Part shown: piece after piece, positions 26,757-36,230 of the stretch
Layout of the letters: every line of letters starts with the position of its first letter
How positions within the stretch are numbered: the first letter of the stretch is position 1
Source of the DNA: Halomonas sp. SpR1
GTDB taxonomy: Bacteria > Pseudomonadota > Gammaproteobacteria > Pseudomonadales > Halomonadaceae
Direction: 5' to 3'
Assembly (NCBI RefSeq): GCF_031010175.1
Contig: NZ_JAUAMB010000003.1
Coordinates: 62,001 to 126,000, forward strand
Length of the DNA: 64,000 nt
Position numbers and translations under genes: made by a program
Notes under the pieces: generated by a model
Seen by the model: only the letters and a program-made list of their open reading frames with translations
What the model was told of the DNA's origin: nothing
The model's database searches: none

Positions 26757-28259
26757 CTAAACAGCCACGTCGGGTGGGACTTTCTTACGCCGTTTTTTCA
26801 GCAACGGTAGGCCGAGCGACAGCACGGCAACCACCAGCAGGCCTAGCGAGATGGGCTTGTCGATAAAGGTCATCCAGTCGCCACCGGAGATCTGCAGTGC
26901 GCGGCGCATGGACTCTTCCATGATGTTGCCCAGAATCAGCGCTAGAATCAGCGGTGCCGCGGGGAAGCCAAACAGACGCATACCCAGGCCGACCAAACCA
27001 AAGCCAAGCAGTAGCAGCAGATCAAATACGCTGAAGCTCATGCCGTAAACACCGATCATGCAGAAGATCAGAATCAGCGACAGCAGCAATGGGCGGGGCA
27101 TATCGAGAATTTTGGCGATATAGGGAATCAGCGGCAGGTTAAGTGCCAGCAGGAAGATGTTGCCGATATACATACTGGCAACCACGCCCCAAAACACGTC
27201 CGGGCGCTCTGCAAGCATCATCGGGCCGGGGTTAACGCCCATGACCAGCAGTGCACCCAACAGTACCGCGGTAGTACCCGAACCCGGTACGCCCAGTGTC
27301 AGCAGCGGCACAAAGGAGCCAGTACAGGCAGCGTTGTTGGCCGCTTCCGGCGCCGCCACGCCTTTGATATTACCCTGACCAAAGGTGTGACCATCTTTAG
27401 CAATGCGTTTTTCCATGCTATAGCCCAGAAACGAACCGATGGTCGCGCCCGCGCCCGGCAGTACGCCGGTGAAGAAACCTAGTATCGAACTACGACCAAT
27501 AGGGCCAGCGATTTCTTTCACTTCGCTACGTGACAATTTCAGCGAGCCAATCTCATTGCGGGGCGCTTCTTTGCCACCGCCGCCCCGCAGCAGCATGTAA
27601 AACACCTCAGCAAGGGCGAAAATCCCCAGAGCCACCACCAGGAAGTCGATGCCATCAAGCAACTGCACTGAACCGAAAGTAAAGCGCTCAGTCCCGGTCT
27701 GCATGTCGATACCGATAATAGAGATAATCACCCCCACCACAGCGGCAATTAGTCCTTTAACCAGGGACTTATCCGACAGCGAAACGACAGCGGTTAAGCC
27801 CAGCACCATTAAGGCGAAGTATTCAGCAGGGCCAAAGCTCACGGCCACTTTCGACAGCAGCGGGGCGATCAGCATTAAGAAGATAACGGAAACAGTACCA
27901 CCGATAAAGGAAGCGTAGGCGGCAATCGCCAGCGCTTTACCCGCCTGACCTTTTTTAGCCATCGGGTAGCCGTCAAAGGAGGTCGCCACGGTACCCGCTA
28001 CGCCGGGAGCGTTGAGCAGAATCGATGACGTAGAGCCACCGAAAATGGCGCCGTAGTATACCCCTGCCATCAGGATCAAGCCCGATGAAGGATCCATGGC
28101 AAAGGTGATAGGAATCATCAAGGCAAGCGCACTGATAGGCCCCAGGCCCGGCAGCATGCCGATGATGGTGCCAGCAAATACGCCGGCAAACACGTAGGCA
28201 ATATTGATTGGCTCAAGCGCGATGCCAAAGCCGTACATCAAATTATTGAAGGCATCCAT
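26757..28259 (-). CDS. tctA: Tripartite tricarboxylate transporter large membrane subunit TctA
   Basis: A 500-residue membrane protein with about twelve hydrophobic segments. The family signatures are FAGTIIGMLPGLGPISALALMIP near residue 30, YYGAIFGGSTSSILLNAPG near residue 70 and the repeated FFTGVLPGAGATIGSFLGY. It is the cation-coupled transport subunit of a TctCBA system that imports tri- or dicarboxylates. It is the last gene of the regulator-tctCBA row. Confidence 0.96.
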   Translation of the reverse strand: MDAFNNLMYGFGIALEPINIAYVFAGVFAGTIIGMLPGLGPISALALMIPITFAMDPSSGLILMAGVYYGAIFGGSTSSILLNAPGVAGTVATSFDGYPMAKKGQAGKALAIAAYASFIGGTVSVIFLMLIAPLLSKVAVSFGPAEYFALMVLGLTAVVSLSDKSLVKGLIAAVVGVIISIIGIDMQTGTERFTFGSVQLLDGIDFLVVALGIFALAEVFYMLLRGGGGKEAPRNEIGSLKLSRSEVKEIAGPIGRSSILGFFTGVLPGAGATIGSFLGYSMEKRIAKDGHTFGQGNIKGVAAPEAANNAACTGSFVPLLTLGVPGSGTTAVLLGALLVMGVNPGPMMLAERPDVFWGVVASMYIGNIFLLALNLPLIPYIAKILDMPRPLLLSLILIFCMIGVYGMSFSVFDLLLLLGFGLVGLGMRLFGFPAAPLILALILGNIMEESMRRALQISGGDWMTFIDKPISLGLLVVAVLSLGLPLLKKRRKKVPPDVAV

Positions 28260-28313
28260 GGGAATTACTCTCTTAAGAACTGCTAGCGGAAAGACCTGCT
28301 AACACGGCTTTGT

Positions 28314-28796
28314 TTAGAAAGGCAGCACGCCAGTGGGCAGGTAAACATCCATCACCCGCGTCATGGTCAGGTAGAGCGCCAGCACTACCCCCAGCGACGT
28401 AGCGAGGTTAACCCCATGGCGGCGATAACCGTAGTAGACCGTCAGCCCGACGCAGAGTAGCGTTGAGGCGAGCACAAAGCCCAGGGGTACCAGCAAAAAC
28501 GCATAGGCGGCAATCGCCAGCGAGGTCACGATGACCCGCGCCCATGGCGTAAACAGCATTGGGCCTTGGGTGGCTTCTTGATCTATCTCATCGGCACCGG
28601 ATATCGGGGAAGGTTTCTCGAAAAACAGAAACACCGACAGGATCAGTAGCGCGAAGCCTAATACTTTAGGAAAGAGGTCAGAGTCGACCGGGCGCGGCAG
28701 AGGAAAAGTGGGAATTTGCCACGCCATCGCGATATAGCCAGCGGCCAATACCGCAAATACCAGTGCTAACCATTGGTTGGTATTTAAACGAGTCAT
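28314..28796 (-). CDS. tctB: Tripartite tricarboxylate transporter small membrane subunit TctB
   Basis: A 160-residue protein with four hydrophobic segments (AMAWQIPTFPLPRPVDSDLFPKVLG near the start; the last two span about residues 85-150). Length, topology and position between tctC and tctA identify it, although TctB sequences are poorly conserved. Confidence 0.9.
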   Translation of the reverse strand: MTRLNTNQWLALVFAVLAAGYIAMAWQIPTFPLPRPVDSDLFPKVLGFALLILSVFLFFEKPSPISGADEIDQEATQGPMLFTPWARVIVTSLAIAAYAFLLVPLGFVLASTLLCVGLTVYYGYRRHGVNLATSLGVVLALYLTMTRVMDVYLPTGVLPF

Positions 28797-28869
28797 AGGA
28801 GTCTCTCCGAAAGAGCCGACATGCCTCCCACGGTTAACGATTAACTTATGGCGTTAACTATGGAAGACT

Positions 28870-28893
28870 CCCAGCCGCACTTGGGCGGCTGGG
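28870..28893 (-). promoter_or_regulatory. Intercistronic hairpin after tctC
   Basis: CCCAGCCGC and GCGGCTGGG form a 9-bp stem with a 6-base loop and no T-run. As in the urt operon, it follows the binding-protein gene and may protect the tctC mRNA end or limit read-through. Confidence 0.6.
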
Positions 28894-28909
28894 CGATACA
28901 GGAGTGGAA

Positions 28910-29908
28910 TTACTGGCGCAGTAGGCCAAGCTCGCTCAGCACGTCGCTGAACTGCTCTTGCTGCTGATCCAGGAAGGCGCCAAATTCTTCGCTGTTTTGG
29001 TAGGCATCGATCCAGCCCAGTTGGTCGCTCGCCTCACGCCATGCATCGGTTTCCAACATTTCGGCGAACAGATCTTCGTAGTAGGCGACTGCTTCTTCAG
29101 GCATATCTGGAGCGCCCATCACGCCGCGCCAGATATCAAAGGTGTAGTCGAAGCCCTGCTCTTGATACGTCGGCACTTCGCTCAAACCGCCGCCCAAACG
29201 CTCTTCAGAAGAGACGCCCAGCGCGCGCAGTTGGCTGCCTTCACCCAGTTGGCCTACCGCTTCACCAGCACCGCCGACAACGGCTTCAATGTGGCCGCCC
29301 ATCAGGTTGGTCATGGCATCGCCACCGCCCGAGAAGGGGATGTAGTTAACGGCCGAAGCGTCCATACCGGCTGCTGAGGCAAGGCCTGCAATGGCGATAT
29401 GATCCATAGAGCCAGGGGCGCTGCCACCGCCCACGCTCAGGCTGGGGTCTTCTTTCAGCGCGGTGAGCAGATCTTCAAGATTTTGATACTCGGAGTCCGC
29501 TGCAACCAGAATGATCGAGTAGTCAGTGTTAATCCGCGCGACCGGGGTAAAGTCGGTATGGTCGTAGCGTGAGGCGCCTGCCAGCGGCACCAGAATCATC
29601 GGCGGGCTGGTAGCAAATAGCTTATGCGGGTTGCCGCTATCGCGGGCGATTTGGGCCCAGGCTACGGCACCACCGCCGCCGGGGACGTTAATCGCGGCGA
29701 AGCTTTCGTCGGCCAGCTCTTCTTGTTGAATCACCCGGGACATGGTGCGAACCAGGGTATCCCAACCGCCACCGGGGTTAGCCGGTGCGACGAATTCGAT
29801 GGAGCGGCTCGGCGTCCACTCTTGCGCCTGTGCCGCGGTCGTCATGCCGGCAAAAGCAACGATGGGAAGAGCAAATACAGATAAACGCTTGAGGGTAAGC
29901 GACGTCAT
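28910..29908 (-). CDS. tctC: Tripartite tricarboxylate transporter substrate-binding protein TctC
   Basis: A 332-residue periplasmic protein with a signal peptide ending near TTAAQA. Family motifs are IEFVAPANPGGGWDTLVRTM and VGGGSAPGSMDHIAIAGL. The in-frame GTG at 29923 is an alternative start, but the ATG at 29908 is correctly spaced from GGAGA. The substrate is not predictable; the adjacent sensor kinase suggests induction by the transported carboxylate. Confidence 0.93.
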   Translation of the reverse strand: MTSLTLKRLSVFALPIVAFAGMTTAAQAQEWTPSRSIEFVAPANPGGGWDTLVRTMSRVIQQEELADESFAAINVPGGGGAVAWAQIARDSGNPHKLFATSPPMILVPLAGASRYDHTDFTPVARINTDYSIILVAADSEYQNLEDLLTALKEDPSLSVGGGSAPGSMDHIAIAGLASAAGMDASAVNYIPFSGGGDAMTNLMGGHIEAVVGGAGEAVGQLGEGSQLRALGVSSEERLGGGLSEVPTYQEQGFDYTFDIWRGVMGAPDMPEEAVAYYEDLFAEMLETDAWREASDQLGWIDAYQNSEEFGAFLDQQQEQFSDVLSELGLLRQ

Positions 29909-30004
29909 GATGGCGTTCTCCACGTATCAGTGTTGTTGTGTGGGGCGTCTTGTTGTGAGACTGCACGCCGCGAACGTTAGAAGACCATGCCCCTGACCGA
30001 CAAG

Positions 30005-30060
30005 CTTGTGCTCATAAAAGACAAAAAGTTCTTTATGGGCATTTTGTTCATTTTGTTCAC
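30005..30060 (-). promoter_or_regulatory. Candidate response-regulator sites upstream of tctC
   Basis: A direct repeat of ATTTTGTTC (30041-30049 and 30050-30058, plus strand) and an inverted CATAAA/TTTATG pair (about 30012-30037) lie in the 174-base gap before tctC. CitB-type regulators bind AT-rich repeats of this sort. Confidence 0.45.
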
Positions 30061-30082
30061 GCCGGCTTGCTTATACATGCAT

Positions 30083-30826
30083 TTATAGAGACTCAAGCCA
30101 GTTGTGTGCCGTTTCTAACAAGCGATAGCGACGCTCGGGCCGCCCTACATCACCATAGCCCAGCTCGGCACTCACTGCCTGCTCGGCAACTAAAAACTCT
30201 AAATAGCGGCGGGCGGTTGAGCGGCTGGCGCCCATGGTGCGCGCCATCTGCATGGCGGTGAGAGAGTCGGGGGCGTTGGCCAGGGCATCAATCACCCGGC
30301 GCAGCGTCAACCGATCAATCCCTTTAGGCAGGGCTTGGGACAGGGCTTGGTTGTTAGCACGCAACGGCTCGCCGGGCTTCAGGCGCGCCAACACGGAATC
30401 CAATTCGTCCTGATTCATCTCGGCCCGGTTGGCCAAGGCTTCACGTTCGAGGCGAAAGCGGGTCAGCATTTGCGTCATCCGCGCGGCTTCAATGGGCTTG
30501 ATAAGGTAGTCGAACACCCCGCCGCGCAGCGCCTCGCTAATGGTTTCCACTTCCCGAGCGGCGGTGACCATGACGATATCCACATGCACATAGTCGCGAC
30601 GAATAGCCCATAGCAGCTCCAAACCTTCAACATCGGGCAGGTAGGCGTCCAGTAAAATCAGTTGGATGCTGGCGGCCTGCTCCGCCATGATGGCCTTGGC
30701 TTCATCACCGTTTCGCGCCATGCCCACTACATAAAAGCCATCGCTCTGCTCAATAAAGGCTCTGTGGATATCGGCAATGCGAAAATCGTCTTCAACGACC
30801 AAAATGCCGTACTCTCCATCAGCCAT
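30083..30826 (-). CDS. CitB/DcuR-family response regulator
   Basis: A 247-residue protein with a receiver domain (acidic pair E12-D13-D14, phospho-acceptor D60 in LILLDAYLPD, conserved K in YLIKPIEAARM) and a C-terminal winged helix (ALTAMQMARTMGASRSTARRYLEFLV). It would act on the tctCBA promoter, partnered by the kinase encoded 69 bases upstream. Confidence 0.93.
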   Translation of the reverse strand: MADGEYGILVVEDDFRIADIHRAFIEQSDGFYVVGMARNGDEAKAIMAEQAASIQLILLDAYLPDVEGLELLWAIRRDYVHVDIVMVTAAREVETISEALRGGVFDYLIKPIEAARMTQMLTRFRLEREALANRAEMNQDELDSVLARLKPGEPLRANNQALSQALPKGIDRLTLRRVIDALANAPDSLTAMQMARTMGASRSTARRYLEFLVAEQAVSAELGYGDVGRPERRYRLLETAHNWLESL

Positions 30827-30854
30827 TGCCTTCCTCCCTAGCCGTCGTGGTCAC

Positions 30855-30903
30855 TGTTTTTGAGATTGTTTTTGAGATTGTTTTTGAGACTGCTGTTAAG
30901 ACT
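30855..30903. repeat. 12-bp tandem repeat between kinase and regulator genes
   Basis: About four units of GTTTTTGAGATT and diverging variants run through the gap into the last codons of the kinase gene. The C-terminus of the kinase may therefore vary by slippage. Confidence 0.6.
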
Positions 30904-32569
30904 GCTTTTGGCACAGCGAGCGGTCGAGTACCGCGATAAAGCACGCGCCGCCCAGCTCACTCTCCTCCAGGGTCACGGCACCGCCGTGCTGGCGACAGAG
31001 CCTGGCCACCAGCGCCAGGCCAATGCCCTGATGTTTGCCCGTTTTGGTCGAAAAGCCTTCCTGGAAAATCGACTCGGCGAATTGAGCAGGCACCCCTGGC
31101 CCGTTATCCTCCACCTCAATCAGCAGTTGCTCGCCCAGGTCGGTGAAAAACAGGCGTACTTTAGGCGCTTTACTCGGCCCATTCAGCGCTGCATGGCAGG
31201 CGTTGTCCAGCAAGTTACCCACCACGCTCATCATTACCTCTTGCCCGGTAGGTGTTAGCGGGCAGGAGAGCGAGCTTTGCTCATCAATTTCCAGCGCTAC
31301 GCCCAACTCCCGTGCGCGGGTCAGTTTACCCAGTAGCGTACCGCTAAGCACGGCGTCGGCTACGTTGCGCATTAAGAAGCTCATCTGCGCCTGGGCACGC
31401 TCGGTTTCCTGATGGATTAGCGCCAAGGCTTCCTCGATGCGCTCTAACTGTAGCAACCCAGAGATGGTGTAGAGCTTATTGGAAAACTCGTGGGCCTGAG
31501 CGCGCAGCATATCCACATCGCGGCTGGCTTGGGTTAGCGCCTGGGATAGATCGACGATCTCACGACGACTGCGGAAAGTGGCCACTGCCCCCTCGATTTC
31601 GCCTTCGTGCAGAATCGGTACGCGGTTGACCACCACCGGGTGATCGCCCAGCCACATCTCCTGGTCGAACTCCTGCTCGCCGCGCCGGAGTACCTCCAGT
31701 AGCCGCGAATTAGGCACGATCTCACGGATGGGCTGTCCCAGCAGCACATGCTCATCGTCTAAGTTGAGAAAGCGCCGCGCCTGCTGGTTGACCAGGGTGA
31801 TATGGCCCTCACGATTAACCGCCAGAATGCCCTCGTGGATCGACTGTAAAATGGCCTCTTTCTCCATAGCCAAACGGGCTATTTCGTAGGGTTCCAGGCC
31901 TAAAATGACCTTTTTGAGGTGCTGCGATAACCAGTAGGCACCGGCAAAGCCGAGACAGATCATCAACGCCACCAATGCCCAGCCAAAGCTGTTGTAGCGC
32001 GCCACGTCCATCGCCACCCGATCCATCATAAAGCCTACAGACACCAGGCCGATGATATTGCCCTCTTCGTCCCAAATGGGCGCTTTGCCACGAATGGCGG
32101 TGCCCAATGACCCGGTTGCCTCGGATACATAGTATTGGCCATGAATCAGCGCCTGATCATTATCGCCCCCCACCATCGGCTGGCCAATCCGCTCCGGCAG
32201 AGGATGGGAGTAGCGAATGCTTTGGGCATTGCCCACGACGACATAGCGCGCCCCCGTTTCATGGCGAACGCGCTCCGCCAGGGGCTGAATAATGAAAGAG
32301 GGGTCGGGGATCGCAAAGGCATTAATAATTTGCGGCATCGATGCCACCGTTTTGGCCACTGCCAGCGCTCGCTCGCCCATCTGCTGGCTTATAATTTCCG
32401 CCTTGCGATGATTGAGATACGTACCCTGTGCCAGTAGCATGCCTGCCAGCAGTAACCCGACTAACAACATTACCTGAAGGCGAAAACTGCGTTTGTACCA
32501 GCTACGCCTTGCACGGGTGCGACGCCAGCGCTGCAGGTCGGCTAATGTTCGGGGGCGAGAAACACTCAT
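30896..32569 (-). CDS. CitA/DcuS-family sensor histidine kinase
   Basis: A kinase of about 557 residues. TM1 (LQVMLLVGLLLAGMLLAQGTY) is followed by a periplasmic PAS/CitA-like ligand domain (RHETGARYVVVGNAQSIRYSHPLPERIG), TM2 (WALVALMICLGFAGAYWL), a cytoplasmic PAS domain and a kinase core. The phospho-acceptor His is in LRAQAHEFSNKLYTISGLLQL, and ATP-binding boxes are NLLDNACHAAL, DNGPGVP and GIGLALV. This class senses carboxylates such as citrate or C4-acids. The start is uncertain: ATG at 32569 was chosen over 32599; neither has a clear ribosome site. Confidence 0.92.
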   Translation of the reverse strand: MSVSRPRTLADLQRWRRTRARRSWYKRSFRLQVMLLVGLLLAGMLLAQGTYLNHRKAEIISQQMGERALAVAKTVASMPQIINAFAIPDPSFIIQPLAERVRHETGARYVVVGNAQSIRYSHPLPERIGQPMVGGDNDQALIHGQYYVSEATGSLGTAIRGKAPIWDEEGNIIGLVSVGFMMDRVAMDVARYNSFGWALVALMICLGFAGAYWLSQHLKKVILGLEPYEIARLAMEKEAILQSIHEGILAVNREGHITLVNQQARRFLNLDDEHVLLGQPIREIVPNSRLLEVLRRGEQEFDQEMWLGDHPVVVNRVPILHEGEIEGAVATFRSRREIVDLSQALTQASRDVDMLRAQAHEFSNKLYTISGLLQLERIEEALALIHQETERAQAQMSFLMRNVADAVLSGTLLGKLTRARELGVALEIDEQSSLSCPLTPTGQEVMMSVVGNLLDNACHAALNGPSKAPKVRLFFTDLGEQLLIEVEDNGPGVPAQFAESIFQEGFSTKTGKHQGIGLALVARLCRQHGGAVTLEESELGGACFIAVLDRSLCQKQS

Positions 32570-32693
32570 AGTTAAACTCGAAATGCGTGACCGCACCATT
32601 ATGGCACGCGCTAGCCAACGGCGTAATCGCCGTCACCCTAAAGTCATCGTTCGCTGATATAATGGCGTAATGCCGAAACCAAGGAGGGATGTA

Positions 32694-33440
32694 GTGGCAA
32701 TCGTTCGATGGATACTCTTGCTGGCCTGCTGGCCCCTGTGGTTAACCGCGGCGTATGCCAACCCGTTTTATGGCCCTCCCCCTCCGCCTGATGATGCCCC
32801 TGTGTTTAGCGGCGATGTTGAGCTGGGTTTTACCCACCTTTCAGGCAACACCAACAGCCAAACGCTGATTGGTAAAACGCTACTGACGTGGCTTACCGGT
32901 AACTTCACCTACTCGCTACGTGGTGAAGTGCGTAACGTTACCAAGGATGACGAGACCAGCGCCGAGCAGTACCTGGTCTCTGGACGCGAACGCTATGAAC
33001 TGGATGGCCCGCACTATCTATTTGGCTTTGCCCGCTGGGAGAAGGATCGCTTTGCCGGTTACGATCAGCAGCTCTCCGCGATTGGCGGTTACGGCCGCCA
33101 GATTCTGTCGAACGACACCCATACGCTGTCGCTGGAAGCGGGCCCGGGTTATCGTCACGATCGGCTGCGCGAGTACGATGATGAGCGCTTGATGGTGACT
33201 TATACCGCGCTGGACTATCGCTGGAAATTTTCGGACTACGCCGATATTCAGCAGGAAATGTCGGTGGAGTATACCGACCAAAACACCACTTCTCGATCAC
33301 TTACAGCGCTTACAGCACGGCTTAACTCAAAGCTATCGCTGCGTTTATCTCACGAAATCAAGCACAACTCCCAGCCACCTGACGACACCAATGTACGCAC
33401 CGACACAACCACCAGTGCATCTTTGCTCTATCGCTGGTAA
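32694..33440 (+). CDS. DUF481 (YdiY-like) outer-membrane beta-barrel protein
   Basis: A 248-residue secreted protein. The signal peptide runs to about WLTAAYA, a proline-rich linker follows (FYGPPPPPDD), then alternating beta strands (FSGDVELGFTHLSGNTNSQTL) end in the aromatic C-terminal residues LLYRW typical of outer-membrane barrels. DUF481 proteins have been linked to salt stress. An ATG at 32670 is in frame, but AAGGAGGG at 32681-32688 points to the GTG at 32694. Confidence 0.87.
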   Translation: MAIVRWILLLACWPLWLTAAYANPFYGPPPPPDDAPVFSGDVELGFTHLSGNTNSQTLIGKTLLTWLTGNFTYSLRGEVRNVTKDDETSAEQYLVSGRERYELDGPHYLFGFARWEKDRFAGYDQQLSAIGGYGRQILSNDTHTLSLEAGPGYRHDRLREYDDERLMVTYTALDYRWKFSDYADIQQEMSVEYTDQNTTSRSLTALTARLNSKLSLRLSHEIKHNSQPPDDTNVRTDTTTSASLLYRW

Positions 33441-33442
33441 GC

Positions 33443-34213
33443 CTAACGATTTTGCCCCCGGTGCGCCCACCCGGTCATGCGCTTTTCCAACTGAGCAAAC
33501 AGCTCGTACATCACCATGGCCATGGCGCTGATCACCAGTAGCCCGGCAAATACCAGCCCCATGCGCATTTGCGAACCGGCACTCATCATCAGGTAACCAA
33601 TACCCTGGTTGGAGGCCACGGTTTCTGACACCACGGTGCCTACAAATGCCAGGGTGATAGCGACCTTCAGCGAAGCAAAGAAATACGGCAGCGAGCGCGG
33701 CAGGCCCACTTTAAGCAGCACATCCATACGCCGCGCGCCCAAAACCCGCAGCACGTCTTCCATCTCGGGCTCCAAAGTGGCCAATCCGGTGGCCACATTA
33801 ACCACGATGGGGAAAAAGCAGATCAAAAAGGCGGTGAGAATCGCCGGTACTGAACCGATCCCAAACCAGACGACCAGGATGGGCACAAAGGCGACTTTGG
33901 GGATAGCGTTAAAGCCCACCAGTAGCGGGTAGCAGGCGTTATACAGAAAGCGCGACGAGCCGATAATAAAGCCCAACACCAGCCCCACGGCAACGCCCAG
34001 GCCAAAGCCAATCAGCGTTGTCCAAAAGGTTTGCCAGGAGTGCATGGCGATAGGCCCGGAATAGGTCACCAGCGCCTGGGCGGTCTCCAAGGCGCTAGGG
34101 AAGATAAAGCTGGGCACATCAAACAGCCGTACCGTGACTTCCCAGATAATGACCAGAGCGACCACGGCGATCCACGGCGCGAGCCGTTCAATTAAGGGGT
34201 TATGTTTCGTCAT
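33443..34213 (-). CDS. NMT1/SsuC-type ABC transporter permease
   Basis: A 256-residue permease with about six membrane segments and the BPD-transport loop EPEMEDVLRVLGARRMDVLLKVGLPRSLPYFFASLK. It belongs to the taurine/nitrate/sulfonate/pyrimidine-precursor permease group. The ATG at 34213 has AAAGG at the right distance; an earlier ATG at 34228 does not. It is third in the binding protein, ATPase, permease operon. Confidence 0.9.
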   Translation of the reverse strand: MTKHNPLIERLAPWIAVVALVIIWEVTVRLFDVPSFIFPSALETAQALVTYSGPIAMHSWQTFWTTLIGFGLGVAVGLVLGFIIGSSRFLYNACYPLLVGFNAIPKVAFVPILVVWFGIGSVPAILTAFLICFFPIVVNVATGLATLEPEMEDVLRVLGARRMDVLLKVGLPRSLPYFFASLKVAITLAFVGTVVSETVASNQGIGYLMMSAGSQMRMGLVFAGLLVISAMAMVMYELFAQLEKRMTGWAHRGQNR

Positions 34214-34243
34214 AAGCGCGCCTTTCATTAAGTACTATTAATT

Positions 34244-35026
34244 TTAAGTACTGCGTACTTCGCCAATCTGGGCGCGCAGTTCCTGCACCAGATCAATAAA
34301 GGGTTTTTGGTAAGTGGTTTCCAATGCGCGGGGGCGCGGCAGCTCGATTTGGCGGCGCTCGATCACTCGGCCAGGGCGGCGGCTCATGATGTAGACGGTG
34401 TCGGCGAGAAACGCCGCTTCACGCAGGTCGTGGGTCACCAGTACTACCGTAAAGCGCTGCGCCTCCCACAGGTCGCGCAGCACACACCACAGCTCTTCGC
34501 GGGTAAACGCATCCAGCGCTCCGAAGGGTTCGTCCAGCATCAGCAGGCGCGGTTGGTGAATCAGCGCCCGGCAGATCGACGCCCGCTGCTGCATACCGCC
34601 GGAAAGTTGCCAGGGGTACTGGTCTTCGTAGCCTTCAAGCCCTACGGTCTTGAGCAGCTTGCGCGCCCAGCCGATAAACTCTTTACGCCGTTTACGAAAC
34701 TGATGGCGGTAAGGCTTGACGATCTCCAGCGGCAGCAAGACGTTATCCAAGGTAGTGCGCCAGGGCAGCAGGTTAGCGTTTTGAAACGCCATGCCGGAGA
34801 TCTTCAGCGGCCCAGTGACCGGCTCTCCATCCACATTCACAGCCCCGGTCGTGGGCGCATGCAAACCAGTGCAAAGTTTCATAAAGGTCGACTTACCGCA
34901 CCCAGAAGGCCCAACAAAGGCGACAAACTCGCCTTCGTGGATGCTCAGGTTGATATCTTCAATAGCGTTACCCGACGTATCGTAGGCCAGGCTAACGTCA
35001 TCAAAGGTGACGAACGCTGCCGACAT
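34244..35026 (-). CDS. NMT1/SsuB-type ABC transporter ATP-binding protein
   Basis: A 260-residue ATPase. Walker A is VGPSGCGKSTFMK, the signature QLSGGMQQRASICRALIHQ and Walker B LLMLDEPFGALDAF, with a switch His in VTHDLREA. This is the SsuB/TauB/ThiZ branch. It starts two bases after the binding-protein stop. Confidence 0.93.
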   Translation of the reverse strand: MSAAFVTFDDVSLAYDTSGNAIEDINLSIHEGEFVAFVGPSGCGKSTFMKLCTGLHAPTTGAVNVDGEPVTGPLKISGMAFQNANLLPWRTTLDNVLLPLEIVKPYRHQFRKRRKEFIGWARKLLKTVGLEGYEDQYPWQLSGGMQQRASICRALIHQPRLLMLDEPFGALDAFTREELWCVLRDLWEAQRFTVVLVTHDLREAAFLADTVYIMSRRPGRVIERRQIELPRPRALETTYQKPFIDLVQELRAQIGEVRST

Positions 35027-35028
35027 GC

Positions 35029-36120
35029 TTATTCACCTTCTGCCGAAAACAGCATGCGTGCTTCCTGGGGAGGTAAGTAGCTTGAGTTGAACACCTGATC
35101 TGGGGTTGGAATTGACTCAAGCTGGTAAGCATCGGCGACCAGTTGAATCGCCTGGGCTAGGCGTTCGTCATCGACCCCGCCCACGCCATTTTCACGCGCA
35201 TCAGGGGTATCCACGACGCTCTCCAGGGCGAGCTTCAAACGCCGGGTTTCCATCTCTACATCAATCAGGCCATCGCGGTTTCTGACGTACTCAATAGCGG
35301 CCTCTGGGTCGGCAATGGTATCGCCGAGGGCGCGGTTAAAGGCACGTAGAAAACCCTTCACGGCTTCGGGATTGTCTTCGGCGAAGGATTCGCTGGCGAT
35401 AATCGCGTTGCCGTATAACGGCACGCCGTAGTCGGGGAACGGCATAATCGTCAGTTCCTCTTCACTCATACCACGCTCTTCAAGATTGAGCAGGCTGGTA
35501 AAGTAGAAGCCGGTGATTGCATCTACATCGCCCCGGGTTAGCAGGGTTTCACGCAGCGTGGGGTCGACGTTTTGCCACTCCACTGCATCAGCTTCCAGGT
35601 CATTAGCGGCGGCAAACACGCCCCAGGCGCGGTAACCAGTGTCAAAGGCGGGGGCTGCGATGGTTTTACCATTCAGATCAGCCGGGCTCTCGATACCGCG
35701 GTCTTTACGGGCAAACACCGCAGCGGGGGTACCATCGTAGACGATATAAACGCCCTGAATACCGGGGCCGCCGGGGTTTTCAGCGAGAAACTCGACCAGC
35801 GCGTTAAGATCGCCAAAGCCCATTTCATAGGCCCCAGACGCCACGCGGTTAATTGCCCCTGCCGAACCACTGCCGGAGTCGATTTGAACGTCCAACCCCT
35901 CATCGGCGAAGTAGCCTTTTTCAGCGGCCATTAAAAATGGCGCAGAGGGGCCTTCAAAGCGCCAGTCCAATTGAAAGCGTATTTGGGTGTCATCGGCATG
36001 GCTGATCGCCGGTATTAATAGCAACGCTGCCACGCAGCCAGTGAGCAGGCGTGCAGTAGAGAGACCGAGTATTGGAGTAGAGAAAGAGAGTTTTGAAGCG
36101 GGCATCATCATCGTGAGCAT
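35029..36120 (-). CDS. NMT1/THI5-like ABC substrate-binding protein
   Basis: A 363-residue periplasmic protein with a signal peptide ending near AISHA. The family start is QIRFQLDWRFEGPSAPFLMAAEKGYFADEGLDVQIDSGSGSAGAINRVASG. Relatives bind pyrimidine precursors, sulfonates or other small compounds, so the ligand cannot be read from sequence. No TPP riboswitch motif was found upstream, while a sigma-54 promoter and NtrC-like half-sites were, which favours a nitrogen-containing substrate. Several ATG codons cluster at the start; 36111 fits the AAGG ribosome site better than 36120. Confidence 0.88.
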   Translation of the reverse strand: MLTMMMPASKLSFSTPILGLSTARLLTGCVAALLLIPAISHADDTQIRFQLDWRFEGPSAPFLMAAEKGYFADEGLDVQIDSGSGSAGAINRVASGAYEMGFGDLNALVEFLAENPGGPGIQGVYIVYDGTPAAVFARKDRGIESPADLNGKTIAAPAFDTGYRAWGVFAAANDLEADAVEWQNVDPTLRETLLTRGDVDAITGFYFTSLLNLEERGMSEEELTIMPFPDYGVPLYGNAIIASESFAEDNPEAVKGFLRAFNRALGDTIADPEAAIEYVRNRDGLIDVEMETRRLKLALESVVDTPDARENGVGGVDDERLAQAIQLVADAYQLESIPTPDQVFNSSYLPPQEARMLFSAEGE

Positions 36121-36148
36121 ACCTTGTATACAAAATATGCTTTAGCTT

Positions 36149-36164
36149 TGCAGCAATGCTGCCA
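36149..36164 (-). promoter_or_regulatory. Sigma-54-like promoter of the NMT1-type ABC operon
   Basis: The minus strand reads TGGCAG-CATTG-CTGCA. GG and GC are ten bases apart as required; the -12 element has one deviation (CTGC for TTGC). It lies about 30 bases before the start codon. Confidence 0.65.
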
Positions 36165-36230
36165 TTTTTAGTTTTTTATTGGTTTATCAAGTTATTAAGC
36201 AACTTTTTAAGCGCTCACTCCTGACCTTAT

